In this document: positions 1 through 7,053 of the stretch, piece after piece
How positions within the stretch are numbered: the first letter of the stretch is position 1
How the letters are laid out: every line of letters starts with the position of its first letter
Made by a program: the position numbers and the translations under genes
From: Acidobacteriota bacterium
GTDB lineage: Bacteria; Acidobacteriota; Vicinamibacteria; Vicinamibacterales; UBA2999
DNA: 9,432 nucleotides
Assembly: GCA_013140955.1 (NCBI GenBank)
Contig: JABFRY010000433.1
Coordinates: 1-9,432, forward strand
Direction: 5' to 3'
Notes under the pieces: model-generated
What the model was told of the DNA's origin: nothing
The model's database searches: none
What the model saw: only the letters and a program-made list of their open reading frames with translations

Positions 1-1
1 G

Positions 2-370
2 TCGCGTGCCGCCACCCTGGGCCCGCCGGCCGTGCTGCCGCTGGTGGGCGGCGGCACGCGACGGCTCGAGTTCCTGCGGTCCGACCTGGCCCAGGCCGGA
101 CGACAGTCGGACTCGGCGATCCTCGCGGCGGTGCTGGCCGAGGAACTGGGCACGCGTGTCTCGACGAGCGATCAACCGGTGCAGACCGCGCCCCTGCACG
201 TGCTGACCGGTGCCGCCATGCCGTCGGTGCTCGTGGAGCTGGGATATCTCTCCAATGCCGACCAGGCGGGAGCACTCGCCAGCGAGTCGTATCAGGCGGC
301 CGTGGCGCAGGCCATTGCCGCCACCCTCGTGCGCTATCGCCCTGATGCCGGAACGGGAGACGACCGATGA
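2..370 (+). CDS. N-acetylmuramoyl-L-alanine amidase, C-terminal part (5' truncated by window edge)
   Basis: Amidases of the Amidase_3 (AmiC/CwlV-like) family are zinc enzymes that cut the bond between N-acetylmuramic acid and L-alanine in peptidoglycan, in the periplasm. About 122 residues are visible, in frame from base 2 to TGA at 368-370. The diagnostic part is the C-terminal APLHVLTGAAMPSVLVELGY segment followed by LSN and a tail of helices (SESYQAAVAQAIAATLVRY). In this family the Glu of the VE(L/I)GFLSN-type motif is a catalytic residue, here the E of VLVELGYLSN. The Zn-binding His/Glu residues and the signal peptide lie upstream, outside the window. The linker with GGGTRRLEFLRSDLAQA is an insertion between the catalytic halves that I recall from acidobacterial members (recollection, not checked). 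The stop codon overlaps the next start (ATGA), so translation is likely coupled to the GerMN gene. Confidence 0.88.
   Translation, partial: SRAATLGPPAVLPLVGGGTRRLEFLRSDLAQAGRQSDSAILAAVLAEELGTRVSTSDQPVQTAPLHVLTGAAMPSVLVELGYLSNADQAGALASESYQAAVAQAIAATLVRYRPDAGTGDDR
355..359 (+). promoter_or_regulatory. Ribosome binding site of the GerMN-domain gene
   Basis: GGGAG lies 7 nt before the ATG at 367, inside the end of the amidase gene. It supports that start and independent ribosome loading in addition to coupling through the ATGA overlap. Confidence 0.6.
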
Positions 371-951
371 CACGCCGCCTGCTGCTCGTCACCGGTCTTC
401 TCGTCGCGGTCGCGGGCCTCGGCGTGCTCTGGTGGTGGAACGCGCGCCCGGCGCAGCCGAGCGTCTCGTCGGCGGATGTCGCGACGCCGGCTCCCGCAGA
501 GTCGCCGGAACCGGTCGGCCACATCACCGCCACGCTGTACTACCTGGCCGAGGACGGCGCTCAGCTCGTCGCGGTCCGCCAGGACGTGCCGCTGGCGGAA
601 GGGGGGCTCGCCGCACAAGGGCGCGAACTCGTCTGGGCCCAGCTGGCCGCGCCCCCGGACCCGCAGCGTTCGCCGATCCCCGCAGGCACGGCACTTCGCG
701 CCTTCTACGTGACGGCACGCGGCGATGCCTTCGTCGACCTGAGCGCGGACGTCTCGACCGGGCATCCCGGCGGCTCGCTGGGCGAACTGCTCACGGTGGC
801 CGCCCTGGTGAACGTGGTGACCACGAATCTGCCGGCGGTGCGTCGCGTGCAGATCCTGATCGAAGGACAGGAAGTCGATACCCTTGCGGGCCACGTCGAT
901 CTTCGTCGTCCGCTGCCACAGGATCTGTCCCTCGTGCGTGGTGAAAGCTAA
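367..951 (+). CDS. Membrane-anchored GerMN-domain protein
   Basis: This 194-residue protein has a short basic N-terminus, one hydrophobic segment at about residues 5-24 (probable uncleaved anchor; no lipobox Cys), a Pro/Ala/Ser-rich linker at about 28-50, and a GerMN domain at about 52-180. GerMN features visible are the opening ATLYYLAEDGAQLV strand, the IPAGTALRAFYV strand, VDLS, and VQILIEGQEVDTLAGHVDL near the end. GerMN domains occur in the spore germination protein GerM of Bacillus and in envelope proteins of many non-sporulating bacteria, where the role is poorly known; peptidoglycan or protein binding outside the cytoplasmic membrane is likely. The 4-nt overlap with the amidase gene suggests it works with that enzyme, perhaps as a localisation or regulatory partner (inference). 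The start has a good Shine-Dalgarno site. Nothing else here points to sporulation. Confidence 0.85.
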   Translation: MTRRLLLVTGLLVAVAGLGVLWWWNARPAQPSVSSADVATPAPAESPEPVGHITATLYYLAEDGAQLVAVRQDVPLAEGGLAAQGRELVWAQLAAPPDPQRSPIPAGTALRAFYVTARGDAFVDLSADVSTGHPGGSLGELLTVAALVNVVTTNLPAVRRVQILIEGQEVDTLAGHVDLRRPLPQDLSLVRGES

Positions 952-957
952 TAGACT
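952..957 (+). promoter_or_regulatory. Candidate -10 box for a leaderless rph transcript
   Basis: TAGACT (pattern TANNNT) begins right after the TAA stop of the GerMN gene. Exactly 6 nt separate it from the ATG at 964, which would make the A of ATG the +1 base. No Shine-Dalgarno sequence is seen in the 12-nt gap. I see no good -35 box. Predicted from geometry only. Confidence 0.4.
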
Positions 958-963
958 GATCGC

Positions 964-1692
964 ATGCGCGCAGACAGCCGGCTTCCGGAACAGCTCCGCC
1001 CCACCCGTATCACGCCCAACTACCTGGTGCACGCCGAAGGCTCGGTGCTCATCGAATCGGGGCAGACCAAGGTGATCTGCAGCGCCAGCGTCGAGGACCG
1101 CGTGCCGCCGTTCCGCCGCAATACGGGCAAGGGATGGGTGACCGCCGAGTACGGCATGCTGCCACGGGCGACGACCACGCGCACCCAGCGCGAGGCGGCC
1201 TCCGGTCGCGTCGGTGGGCGCACACAGGAGATTCAGCGCCTCATCGGACGGTCGCTCCGGGCGGTCACCCGGCTCGAGGAGCTGGGCGAGCGGACGATCA
1301 CGCTCGACTGCGACGTCATCCAGGCGGACGGTGGCACACGCACGGCGTCGATCACGGGCGCGTTCGTGGCGCTGGTGCTGGCCCTGCAGCACATGCGTCG
1401 ACGGGATGTGCTGCGCACCATGCCGGTGCAGGACTACGTGGCCGCGACGAGTGTCGGCATCGTGTCGGGCGAGCCGCTCCTCGACCTGGCCTACGTGGAA
1501 GACTCGCGCGCCGATGTGGACATGAACATCGTGAAGACCGGCGGCGGCCAGTACATCGAGCTGCAGGGGACGGCCGAGGCCCTGCCCTTCGGCCGCGAGG
1601 CCCTCAACCGCCTCCTCGACCTGGGCGACACCGGCATCCGGCAGCTCATCGCGCTGCAGCGCGGGCTGGTCGGAGACATCCTGGGCAAGTGA
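964..1692 (+). CDS. rph: Ribonuclease PH
   Basis: RNase PH is a phosphate-dependent 3'-5' exoribonuclease that trims the 3' ends of tRNA precursors and other RNAs in the cytoplasm, acting as a hexameric ring (trimer of dimers). At 242 residues it matches the usual size (about 238-250). Visible landmarks are the N-terminal R-x4-LRPTRIT start, HAEGSVLIESGQTKVICSASVE (residues 23-44), the phosphate-binding Arg at residue 86 in GRTQEIQRLIGRSL, the DCDVIQADGGTRTASITGAF block (115-134) with Arg126, and the acidic EDSRADVDMNIV stretch (179-190) supplying likely metal-binding Asp residues. It appears full length and intact. The ATG at 964 aligns with the conserved N-terminus of the family. It follows the GerMN gene after 12 nt, and its stop overlaps the rdgB GTG start. 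It may have both operon read-through and its own promoter at 952-957. Confidence 0.97.
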   Translation: MRADSRLPEQLRPTRITPNYLVHAEGSVLIESGQTKVICSASVEDRVPPFRRNTGKGWVTAEYGMLPRATTTRTQREAASGRVGGRTQEIQRLIGRSLRAVTRLEELGERTITLDCDVIQADGGTRTASITGAFVALVLALQHMRRRDVLRTMPVQDYVAATSVGIVSGEPLLDLAYVEDSRADVDMNIVKTGGGQYIELQGTAEALPFGREALNRLLDLGDTGIRQLIALQRGLVGDILGK

Positions 1693-2282
1693 CGCCGCTG
1701 CTGGTCGCCACGACCAACGCCGACAAGCTCAGGGAGATCCGGGCGGTGCTGGCGGGCGCGGCCGTCGACCTTCGCACCCTCGAGGCCGCGCCGAGGGTCC
1801 CCGAACCAGAAGAATCCGGGCTGACGTTCGCGGAGAACGCCCGGATCAAGGCCCTGTATTACGGGGCTCTCACGTCCCACCTCACGGTCGCGGAGGACTC
1901 GGGTCTGGAAATCGACGCGCTGGGGGGCGAGCCGGGCGTGCGGTCGGCGCGGTTCCTCGGGCCAGGGGCGTCGTACCCTGCACGATTCGCCGAGATTCAG
2001 CGCCGCCTGGCCGAGGTGCCGGAGCACGCGCGGCAGGCGCGCTTCGTCTGCGCCCTCTCGGTCGTCCAGGACGGCGAGGTGCGCTTCGAGACGACGGGTA
2101 CCATCGAGGGGCTGATCGCTGCCGAGGCGCGAGGCATCGGCGGCTTCGGCTACGACCCCATCTTCTTCTACCCGCCGTTCGGCCGGACGCTGGCTGAGGT
2201 GTCGGCGGCCGAGAAACTCTCGGTGGCCCACCGCGGCCTGGCCTTCTCGGCGCTGGCGGACTGGCTGCGCGGCAGGGTCTGA
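1689..2282 (+). CDS. rdgB: XTP/dITP diphosphatase (non-canonical purine NTP pyrophosphatase)
   Basis: This enzyme of the HAM1/RdgB family hydrolyses dITP, ITP and XTP to monophosphates and pyrophosphate, keeping deaminated purines out of DNA and RNA. The 197-residue protein is full length (E. coli RdgB is also about 197). Motifs visible are LLVATTNADKLREI (the T/S-N-x2-K nucleotide-binding motif, residues 9-13), TFAENARIKA (47-55), AEDSGLEIDALGGEPGV (68-84, with catalytic Asp70), GIGGFGYDPIF (149-159) and AHRGLAFSAL (180-189). The usual SHRG near the C-terminus is AHRG here, a small departure. The start is GTG at 1689, chosen because the conserved N-terminal strand begins at once and because it forms a GTGA overlap with the rph stop. 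No close Shine-Dalgarno is seen (GGAG at 1672-1675 is 13 nt away), so translation probably depends on coupling to rph. Confidence 0.96.
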   Translation: MTPLLVATTNADKLREIRAVLAGAAVDLRTLEAAPRVPEPEESGLTFAENARIKALYYGALTSHLTVAEDSGLEIDALGGEPGVRSARFLGPGASYPARFAEIQRRLAEVPEHARQARFVCALSVVQDGEVRFETTGTIEGLIAAEARGIGGFGYDPIFFYPPFGRTLAEVSAAEKLSVAHRGLAFSALADWLRGRV

Positions 2283-2328
2283 CGCACGTCGGACCGGGCC
2301 GGAGTGCTGCACCGATCCGAGCATCGCG

Positions 2329-2535
2329 CTAGTCGGGCCGCGCGAACACGCCGTCCCTGGTCCTGACCAGGAAACCCGCATCCACCAGCGCGTCCAGCAG
2401 CGCGTCGCAGTCGATCCGGTCGATGCCCCACAGCCGGCGGGCCTGAGCGGCCGTCAGGCGCAGACCCGGCATCTCGCGATACTCCCCCTGCACCCGTTGC
2501 AGAACGTCTTCCCGGAGATGAGGCTGGGCCGACAT
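2329..2535 (-). CDS. Small winged-helix-like protein of unknown function
   Basis: This 68-residue protein reads MSAQPHLREDVLQRVQGEYR, then an EMPGLRLTAAQARRLWGI region, and ends in LVDAGFLVRTRDGVFARPD. The pattern of a helix, LTxxQAxRLWG, a helix with CDALLDALVDAGFL, then RTRDGVFAR resembles a compact winged helix with a beta hairpin wing, as in MarR- or BlaI-type folds, but it is too short for a full regulator with a ligand domain. I recognise the style as a widespread small protein without assigned function; DNA binding is only an inference. The frame stays open upstream to 2634, but the start at 2535 has GGAGG 8 nt upstream, which decides it. It lies 173 nt downstream of coaA on the same strand and converges on rdgB with a 46-nt gap. 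I see no convincing promoter or terminator in the 2536-2708 spacer. Confidence 0.72.
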   Translation of the reverse strand: MSAQPHLREDVLQRVQGEYREMPGLRLTAAQARRLWGIDRIDCDALLDALVDAGFLVRTRDGVFARPD

Positions 2536-2543
2536 GTCTCGTA

Positions 2544-2548
2544 CCTCC
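2544..2548 (-). promoter_or_regulatory. Ribosome binding site deciding the start of the small winged-helix-like gene
   Basis: On the minus strand GGAGG is followed by an 8-nt spacer and then the ATG at 2535. This is the best Shine-Dalgarno in that stretch and favours the 68-residue product over the 101-residue open frame. Confidence 0.7.
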
Positions 2549-2708
2549 ACGGAGTGCTGCTGGTGAACCCGCGCGTCGCTGCTTGGCCGAGCAACCCACG
2601 TACCACGACACGCCCCGCAGACGGCGCATGACACGGGGGCGGGAGGGATGCAGCCACTATCCAGACTGTCGTGCGAGCCGACACGGACTGTAGCGAAAGC
2701 GTTCAGGG

Positions 2709-3671
2709 TCAGTGCTTCTTCAGCCGGATCCGGCGGACGGCGTGGTCGCGCCCCTTCTCGAGCACGAGGCGGGCGCGCTCACGCGTCGGGAGGATGTTCT
2801 GACGGAGGTTCACGAGATTGATGCCGTGCCAGATGTCGCGGGCGGTCTCCGCTGCCTGCTCTCCCGACAACGCGGCATAGCGATGGAAGTAGGACGAGGG
2901 GTTCCTGAACACGGTTTCGCGCAACTTCAGGAACCGCTCCGTGTACCACTGCTCGATATCCGCCTCCGCCGCATCCACGTAGATCGAGAAGTCGAAGAAG
3001 TCGGAGACGAACATGGGCAGCGGCCGGCCCGCCCGCCCGCTGCCCGTCTGCAGCACGTTCAGCCCCTCCACCAGCACGATGTCGGGGCGGCGCACGATCT
3101 GGTGTTCGCCCGGCACGACGTCGTAGACCAGGTGGGAATAGACCGGCGCGGACACCTCGGGGAGCCCCGCCTTGAGGTCGGCGACGAAGCGCACGAGCCG
3201 GCGCAGATCGTAGCTCTCCGGAAAGCCCTTCCTGTGGGCCAGGCCGCGTGACTCGAGCACCCGCTGCGGCAGCAGGAACCCGTCGGTGGTCACCAGCGCA
3301 ACCCGGGGATGACTGGGCCAGCGCGACAGGAGGGCCTGGAGAATGCGGGACGTGGTGCTCTTGCCCACCGCGACGCTGCCGGCGATGCCGATCACGTACG
3401 GCACGGCCTCGACCGTCGAGCCGAGGAACGTTTCCGTCGCCCGGTGAAGGCTCTGGGTGGCGCCGACGTACAGGTTGAGCAGCCTGGACAGCGGCAGGTA
3501 CACGTCGGCCACCTCGTCGATGGACACCCGTTCGTTCAGGCCGACGAGATCCCGCAACTGCGGCTCGGTCAGCGGCAGCGGGGTGGCGGCCTTCAGGCCG
3601 GCCCACTCGGCCCGGCTGAAGTCCACGTAGCGGGTCACGCCTTCCCGGGGCTCTGCCGCTCCGACGGTCAC
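2709..3671 (-). CDS. coaA: Pantothenate kinase, type I
   Basis: CoaA phosphorylates pantothenate with ATP to 4'-phosphopantothenate, the first committed and usually feedback-controlled step of coenzyme A synthesis, in the cytoplasm. The 320-residue protein aligns along its whole length with E. coli CoaA (316 residues). Landmarks are YVDFSRAEWAGL near the start, YLPLSRLLNLYV (59-69), the P-loop GIAGSVAVGKSTT (95-107, Lys104 equal to E. coli Lys101), LVTTDGFL (126-133), KGFPESYD (148-155), PVYSHLVYDVVP (176-187, His180), VEGLNVLQTG (201-210), FVSDFFDFSIYVDA (221-234), WYTERF (242-247) and NLRQNILPTRERA (288-300). The frame is open to 3803, but the extra residues have no family counterpart. GTG at 3671 fits the family N-terminus and sits exactly 6 nt after a TACAAT box, so the mRNA may be leaderless. 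It is divergent from the TonB-dependent receptor gene. Confidence 0.95.
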   Translation of the reverse strand: MTVGAAEPREGVTRYVDFSRAEWAGLKAATPLPLTEPQLRDLVGLNERVSIDEVADVYLPLSRLLNLYVGATQSLHRATETFLGSTVEAVPYVIGIAGSVAVGKSTTSRILQALLSRWPSHPRVALVTTDGFLLPQRVLESRGLAHRKGFPESYDLRRLVRFVADLKAGLPEVSAPVYSHLVYDVVPGEHQIVRRPDIVLVEGLNVLQTGSGRAGRPLPMFVSDFFDFSIYVDAAEADIEQWYTERFLKLRETVFRNPSSYFHRYAALSGEQAAETARDIWHGINLVNLRQNILPTRERARLVLEKGRDHAVRRIRLKKH

Positions 3672-3677
3672 GGCGCG

Positions 3678-3683
3678 ATTGTA
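3678..3683 (-). promoter_or_regulatory. Candidate -10 box for a leaderless coaA transcript
   Basis: On the minus strand TACAAT (5 of 6 matches to TATAAT) is followed by 6 nt (CGCGCC) and then the GTG at 3671. That places +1 on the G of the start codon. No Shine-Dalgarno sequence is present upstream. I find no good -35 match in the GC-rich sequence before it. Confidence 0.5.
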
Positions 3684-3825
3684 CGTCGAAGCCGGGACCG
3701 GCCGGGCACACCACCCTGCACGCACGTGCATCAGATCGCTCAGGGTGGGGCGCCTCAGCAGCACGACGACGCCCACCCATGTTCGGACGCTTTTGGCGCC
3801 CAAAGGAGACGCTCGTCACGCCTCA

Positions 3826-3866
3826 CTGCCGAATGCTTGCATTAATGATCGCCGTGTCGGCAGAAT
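3826..3866 (+). promoter_or_regulatory. Possible promoter/operator of the TonB-dependent receptor gene
   Basis: TTGCAT at 3837-3842 and CAGAAT at 3861-3866 form a weak sigma-70-like pair with an 18-nt spacer. The pair overlaps a 7-bp inverted repeat, CTGCCGA at 3826-3832 with TCGGCAG at 3857-3863. Between the arms are AATGC-TT-GCATT (3832-3843) and the 8-bp palindrome CATTAATG (3840-3847). The cluster is AT-rich relative to its surroundings and could be a regulator site. No family can be assigned. Confidence 0.3.
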
Positions 3867-3962
3867 TTAGTCTTCTGAAGCGCGTCCAAGGGAGCGCGTG
3901 GCGTGTGCCGCGTGGAATGTCGCGCCCATCACCGCCCCCCGCACCGCACGAAACTGCCCATC

Positions 3963-3968
3963 AAGGAG
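3963..3968 (+). promoter_or_regulatory. Ribosome binding site of the TonB-dependent receptor gene
   Basis: AAGGAG lies 9 nt before the ATG at 3978. It selects the start that gives a standard signal peptide and rejects the open frame beginning at 3903, which would put about 25 polar residues ahead of it. Confidence 0.7.
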
Positions 3969-3977
3969 AGCCCGGAG

Positions 3978-6900
3978 ATGTCTTCACGCATAGGTGCCTT
4001 ACTCGTGGCGATCGCACTGACCTTTACGGGTACGGTGGCCGCCCAGGAGCGCTTCGGCGCCCTGACGGGACAGGCCACCGACCAGCAGGGAGCGGCCGTT
4101 CCCGGGGTGACCGTCGTGGTCACCAACGCACAGACCGGGGAGGTCCGCACGTACGTCACCGATGGTGATGGCATGTACATCGCCCAGGACCTCAACCCTG
4201 GCCGGTACACCGTGGCCTTCGAGCTCGCCGGCTTCCAGCGCGTGGAACGGCCCGACATCCTGGTGCTCCTCGGCAGGACCTTCACGCTCGATGCGCCGAT
4301 GCAGGTCGGTGCCGTCACCGAGACGGTGCAGGTCGTCGGCGAGGCCGTGCCGCTCGTGGACAACCGGAGCACGCTCATCGCCCACAACGTGTCGGCCGAA
4401 GAGTTCGACCGTCTGCCGAAGACCCGCAGCTTCCAGTCCATCGCGTTCACCGCACCGTCGGTGAACCAGGGCGAGATCGAAGGCGGGCTCCAGGTCAACG
4501 GCGCCAGCGGCGCCGAGAACGCGTTCACCGTGGACGGCATCGTCACCAACTCGCTGGTGAACGGGCAGTCGCGGCAGAACACCGTGTTCGAGTACCTGCA
4601 GGAAATCCAGGTGAAGACCAGCGGCATCGCCGCGGAGTTCGGCGGCGCGCTCGGCGGCGTGATGAGCGCGGTGACCAAGAGCGGCGGCAACGTGTTCCGC
4701 GGCGAGGGCCACTACTATGTCGAGGGCAGCGCTTTGTCGGCGGCGCCGGTCAGGCGGCTCGTGCTGGATCCGCTGACCGAGCAGACGGCCTTCTTCGTCC
4801 AGGACCGCGAGGACGGGAACCGCCAGCAGGAGTTCGGCGGCTCGCTCGGTGGTCCCATCGTGCAGAATCGCCTGTTCTTCTTCGGGTCCTACTCACCTCG
4901 CAACGAGAGCCGCACCCGGACCTACGAGTTCACCGACGCCACCGGCGACATCAACCGCAACATCTGGCGCCAGCAGGCCTTCGGCAAGCTCACCTACACG
5001 AGGCAGCGCCTGACGGCCAACCTGTCCACGTTGTGGACCCCCACGAAGGCCGACGGCACGCTCTCGGCCCTCGACGGCGCCACTCCCAACGCCATCAATC
5101 GCCCGCAGTCGGGTCTGGCGGGCAACATCAATCGCGGCTACGAGCAGAACCAGATCAATACCAGCGGCCTGGCGGACCTCACGCTCACGAACAACTCGTT
5201 CCTGAGCTTCCGGGGCGGCTATTTCCACGATCGCTACTCCGACACCGGCATTCCGCTGATCACGGCATACACCTACGGCAGCCCCACAACGCCCCTCAAT
5301 GCGGTGCTGCCCGCGGCACTGCAGGGCGGCACGGGACTCCAGAACACGCCACGTGCGCAGATCACGGATTTCGACACGACGAAGCGGTCCAGCTTCAACG
5401 TGGACTACAACCACGCGTTCAGCGCCGCGGGCTTCCACACGCTGAAGGCGGGCTACGGCTTCCAGCGCACCGTGAACGACATCTCGTCGGCCTACCCCGG
5501 TGGCTACGTCAACATCTTCTGGGATCGTGCGTTCACGTTCGGCGGCCAGACGGGCCGCGGCACCTACGGCTACTACGAGGTGAACGACCGTCGCATCACC
5601 AACCAGGCCGGCGCCAACATCCAGTCGCTGTATATCCAGGACCAGTGGTCGGTGAACAACCGTCTGACCCTCAACCTGGGTGTCCGGACCGAGGATGAGA
5701 AGGTGCCGACCTTCCGTCCCGACTTCCTCGAGAACGCCTTCCACTTCACCTTCGCCGACAAGCTGGCGCCGCGCCTCGGGGCGGCCTACGACGTCTTCGG
5801 AGATGGGCGGATGAAGGTGTTCGGCAGCTGGGGTCTGTACTACGACTGGACGAAGTACGAGCTGCCCCGCGGGTCGTTCGGCGCCGAGACGTGGTGCATC
5901 TACTACCGTGGCCTCGAGACGCTGGAGCTGGGCAGCCTGAACCTGGGCAACATGCCGGGCTCCGATCTCTGGATCAATCCCGGCACGTGCCGCGATCGCC
6001 GGGTGCCCTCGTTCGACGAGAGCATCGACCCGAACATCAAGCCGATGAAGCAGGCCAGCACCAGCGCGGGCATGGAGTACCAGCTGGGTACGAACAGCGT
6101 GTTCACCCTGCACTACATCCACAACGAGCTGCTCGAGACGATCGAGGACATCGGCTTCCTGAACGCGCAGGGCGACGAGGGCTATCTCATCGGCAACCCG
6201 GGTCTCGGGGACACGGCGTTCCAGTTCCCCACGGGCGCCACGCCGGCCGGATTCGCCACGCCCCGGCCGAAGCGCCAGTACGACGCGCTCGAGCTGGGCT
6301 ACAACCGCCGGTTCGCGGACGGCTGGTTCTTCAGCGCCAACTACACGCTCAGCCGTCTCTACGGCAACTACGCCGGCCTCGCCTCCTCCGATGAGGTCAC
6401 GACCCCCACGAGCGGCGGCGGTTCGTCCACGGCCCAGCAGCAGTCCAGCAGCGTCGCACGCCCGGGCGGCAACGTGAACCGCGCCTGGGACCTCGATGAA
6501 CTGCTCTGGGACTCGCGGGGCAATCTCGACGTGCGTGGGCGGCTCGCCACGGACCGTCCGCACGTCCTGAAGCTCTACGGGGCGTACGACCTGCCGTACA
6601 ACACCCAGGTCGGCGCGTTCCTCTACGCCGCGAGCGGCACGCCGATCTCCACCTACGTCACCTCGACCAACAGCGCGGACCTGTTCGTGTTCGGCCGTGG
6701 TGACATGGGACGGACCCCGGCACTCACGCAGACCGACCTGCTCGTGTCGCACGACCTGCAGATGGCCAGCGGGAAGAGTCTCCGCTTCGAACTCACGGTG
6801 CTGAATCTCTTCAACCAGAAGACGACCCGGCACCTCTACAACTTCCTCAACAAGGGCGGCATCATCCCGGATCGGTCGTCGGCGTACATCGACCTGCATG

Positions 6901-7046
6901 ACGTCGACCTGTCGCAGGGCTATGACGTCAACGCGCTGATCCAGGCGACGCCCGACGGGCAGAACGCCTACGACCCGCGCTACGGCACGCCCGACCTCTT
7001 CAACGAGGGCACGCGCGCATACTTCATGGTGAAGTACCAGTTCTGA
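3978..7046 (+). CDS. Oar-like TonB-dependent outer-membrane receptor with N-terminal carboxypeptidase-regulatory domain
   Basis: The 1022-residue protein starts with a signal peptide (hydrophobic core about 5-20, likely cleavage after VAA at residue 22). A carboxypeptidase-regulatory-like beta-sandwich follows at about 27-107 (GALTGQATDQQGAAVPGVTV, PGRYTVAFELAGF). Next comes TETVQVVGEA at 114-123, which could serve as a TonB box, and a plug domain at about 124-235 (LQVNGASGAENAFTVDGI, EFGGALGGVMSAVTKSGGN). A long beta-barrel runs to the C-terminus and ends YFMVKYQF with the terminal Phe typical of BAM substrates. Such proteins use TonB/ExbBD energy to import or bind large ligands; acidobacteria carry many. 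The ligand is unknown: no SusD-like, hydrolase or regulator gene is adjacent. Two Cys (in ETWCIYY and NPGTCRDRR) are close together in the barrel and could form an extracellular-loop disulfide. A strong hairpin follows the stop. No break or frameshift is seen. Confidence 0.92.
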   Translation: MSSRIGALLVAIALTFTGTVAAQERFGALTGQATDQQGAAVPGVTVVVTNAQTGEVRTYVTDGDGMYIAQDLNPGRYTVAFELAGFQRVERPDILVLLGRTFTLDAPMQVGAVTETVQVVGEAVPLVDNRSTLIAHNVSAEEFDRLPKTRSFQSIAFTAPSVNQGEIEGGLQVNGASGAENAFTVDGIVTNSLVNGQSRQNTVFEYLQEIQVKTSGIAAEFGGALGGVMSAVTKSGGNVFRGEGHYYVEGSALSAAPVRRLVLDPLTEQTAFFVQDREDGNRQQEFGGSLGGPIVQNRLFFFGSYSPRNESRTRTYEFTDATGDINRNIWRQQAFGKLTYTRQRLTANLSTLWTPTKADGTLSALDGATPNAINRPQSGLAGNINRGYEQNQINTSGLADLTLTNNSFLSFRGGYFHDRYSDTGIPLITAYTYGSPTTPLNAVLPAALQGGTGLQNTPRAQITDFDTTKRSSFNVDYNHAFSAAGFHTLKAGYGFQRTVNDISSAYPGGYVNIFWDRAFTFGGQTGRGTYGYYEVNDRRITNQAGANIQSLYIQDQWSVNNRLTLNLGVRTEDEKVPTFRPDFLENAFHFTFADKLAPRLGAAYDVFGDGRMKVFGSWGLYYDWTKYELPRGSFGAETWCIYYRGLETLELGSLNLGNMPGSDLWINPGTCRDRRVPSFDESIDPNIKPMKQASTSAGMEYQLGTNSVFTLHYIHNELLETIEDIGFLNAQGDEGYLIGNPGLGDTAFQFPTGATPAGFATPRPKRQYDALELGYNRRFADGWFFSANYTLSRLYGNYAGLASSDEVTTPTSGGGSSTAQQQSSSVARPGGNVNRAWDLDELLWDSRGNLDVRGRLATDRPHVLKLYGAYDLPYNTQVGAFLYAASGTPISTYVTSTNSADLFVFGRGDMGRTPALTQTDLLVSHDLQMASGKSLRFELTVLNLFNQKTTRHLYNFLNKGGIIPDRSSAYIDLHDVDLSQGYDVNALIQATPDGQNAYDPRYGTPDLFNEGTRAYFMVKYQF

Positions 7047-7053
7047 TCGCCCG

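Larger units (their letters stand above)
3672..3977. other. Divergent intergenic region between coaA and the TonB-dependent receptor gene
   Basis: This 306-nt stretch holds the coaA -10 candidate at 3678-3683, a locally AT-richer patch at about 3831-3872 with small palindromes and a weak promoter-like pair, and the receptor's ribosome binding site at 3963-3968. Open frames from both flanking genes extend into it (minus to 3803, plus from 3903), but those extensions lack family similarity and I treat them as non-coding. No small RNA or riboswitch fold is recognisable. Confidence 0.6.

Noticed and set aside
367..951. GerMN protein as evidence for sporulation
   Set aside because: GerMN domains are common in non-sporulating bacteria, and no other sporulation gene is in the window.
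334..1392. A 352-codon minus-strand frame opposite the gerMN gene and rph
   Set aside because: No recognisable domain, Arg-rich composition, and it overlaps two confidently identified genes on the other strand.
1134..1688. N-terminal extension of the rdgB frame into rph
   Set aside because: The translated part before 1689 is an out-of-frame reading of rph, rich in Arg/Gly/His, and the RdgB family begins at the GTG at 1689.
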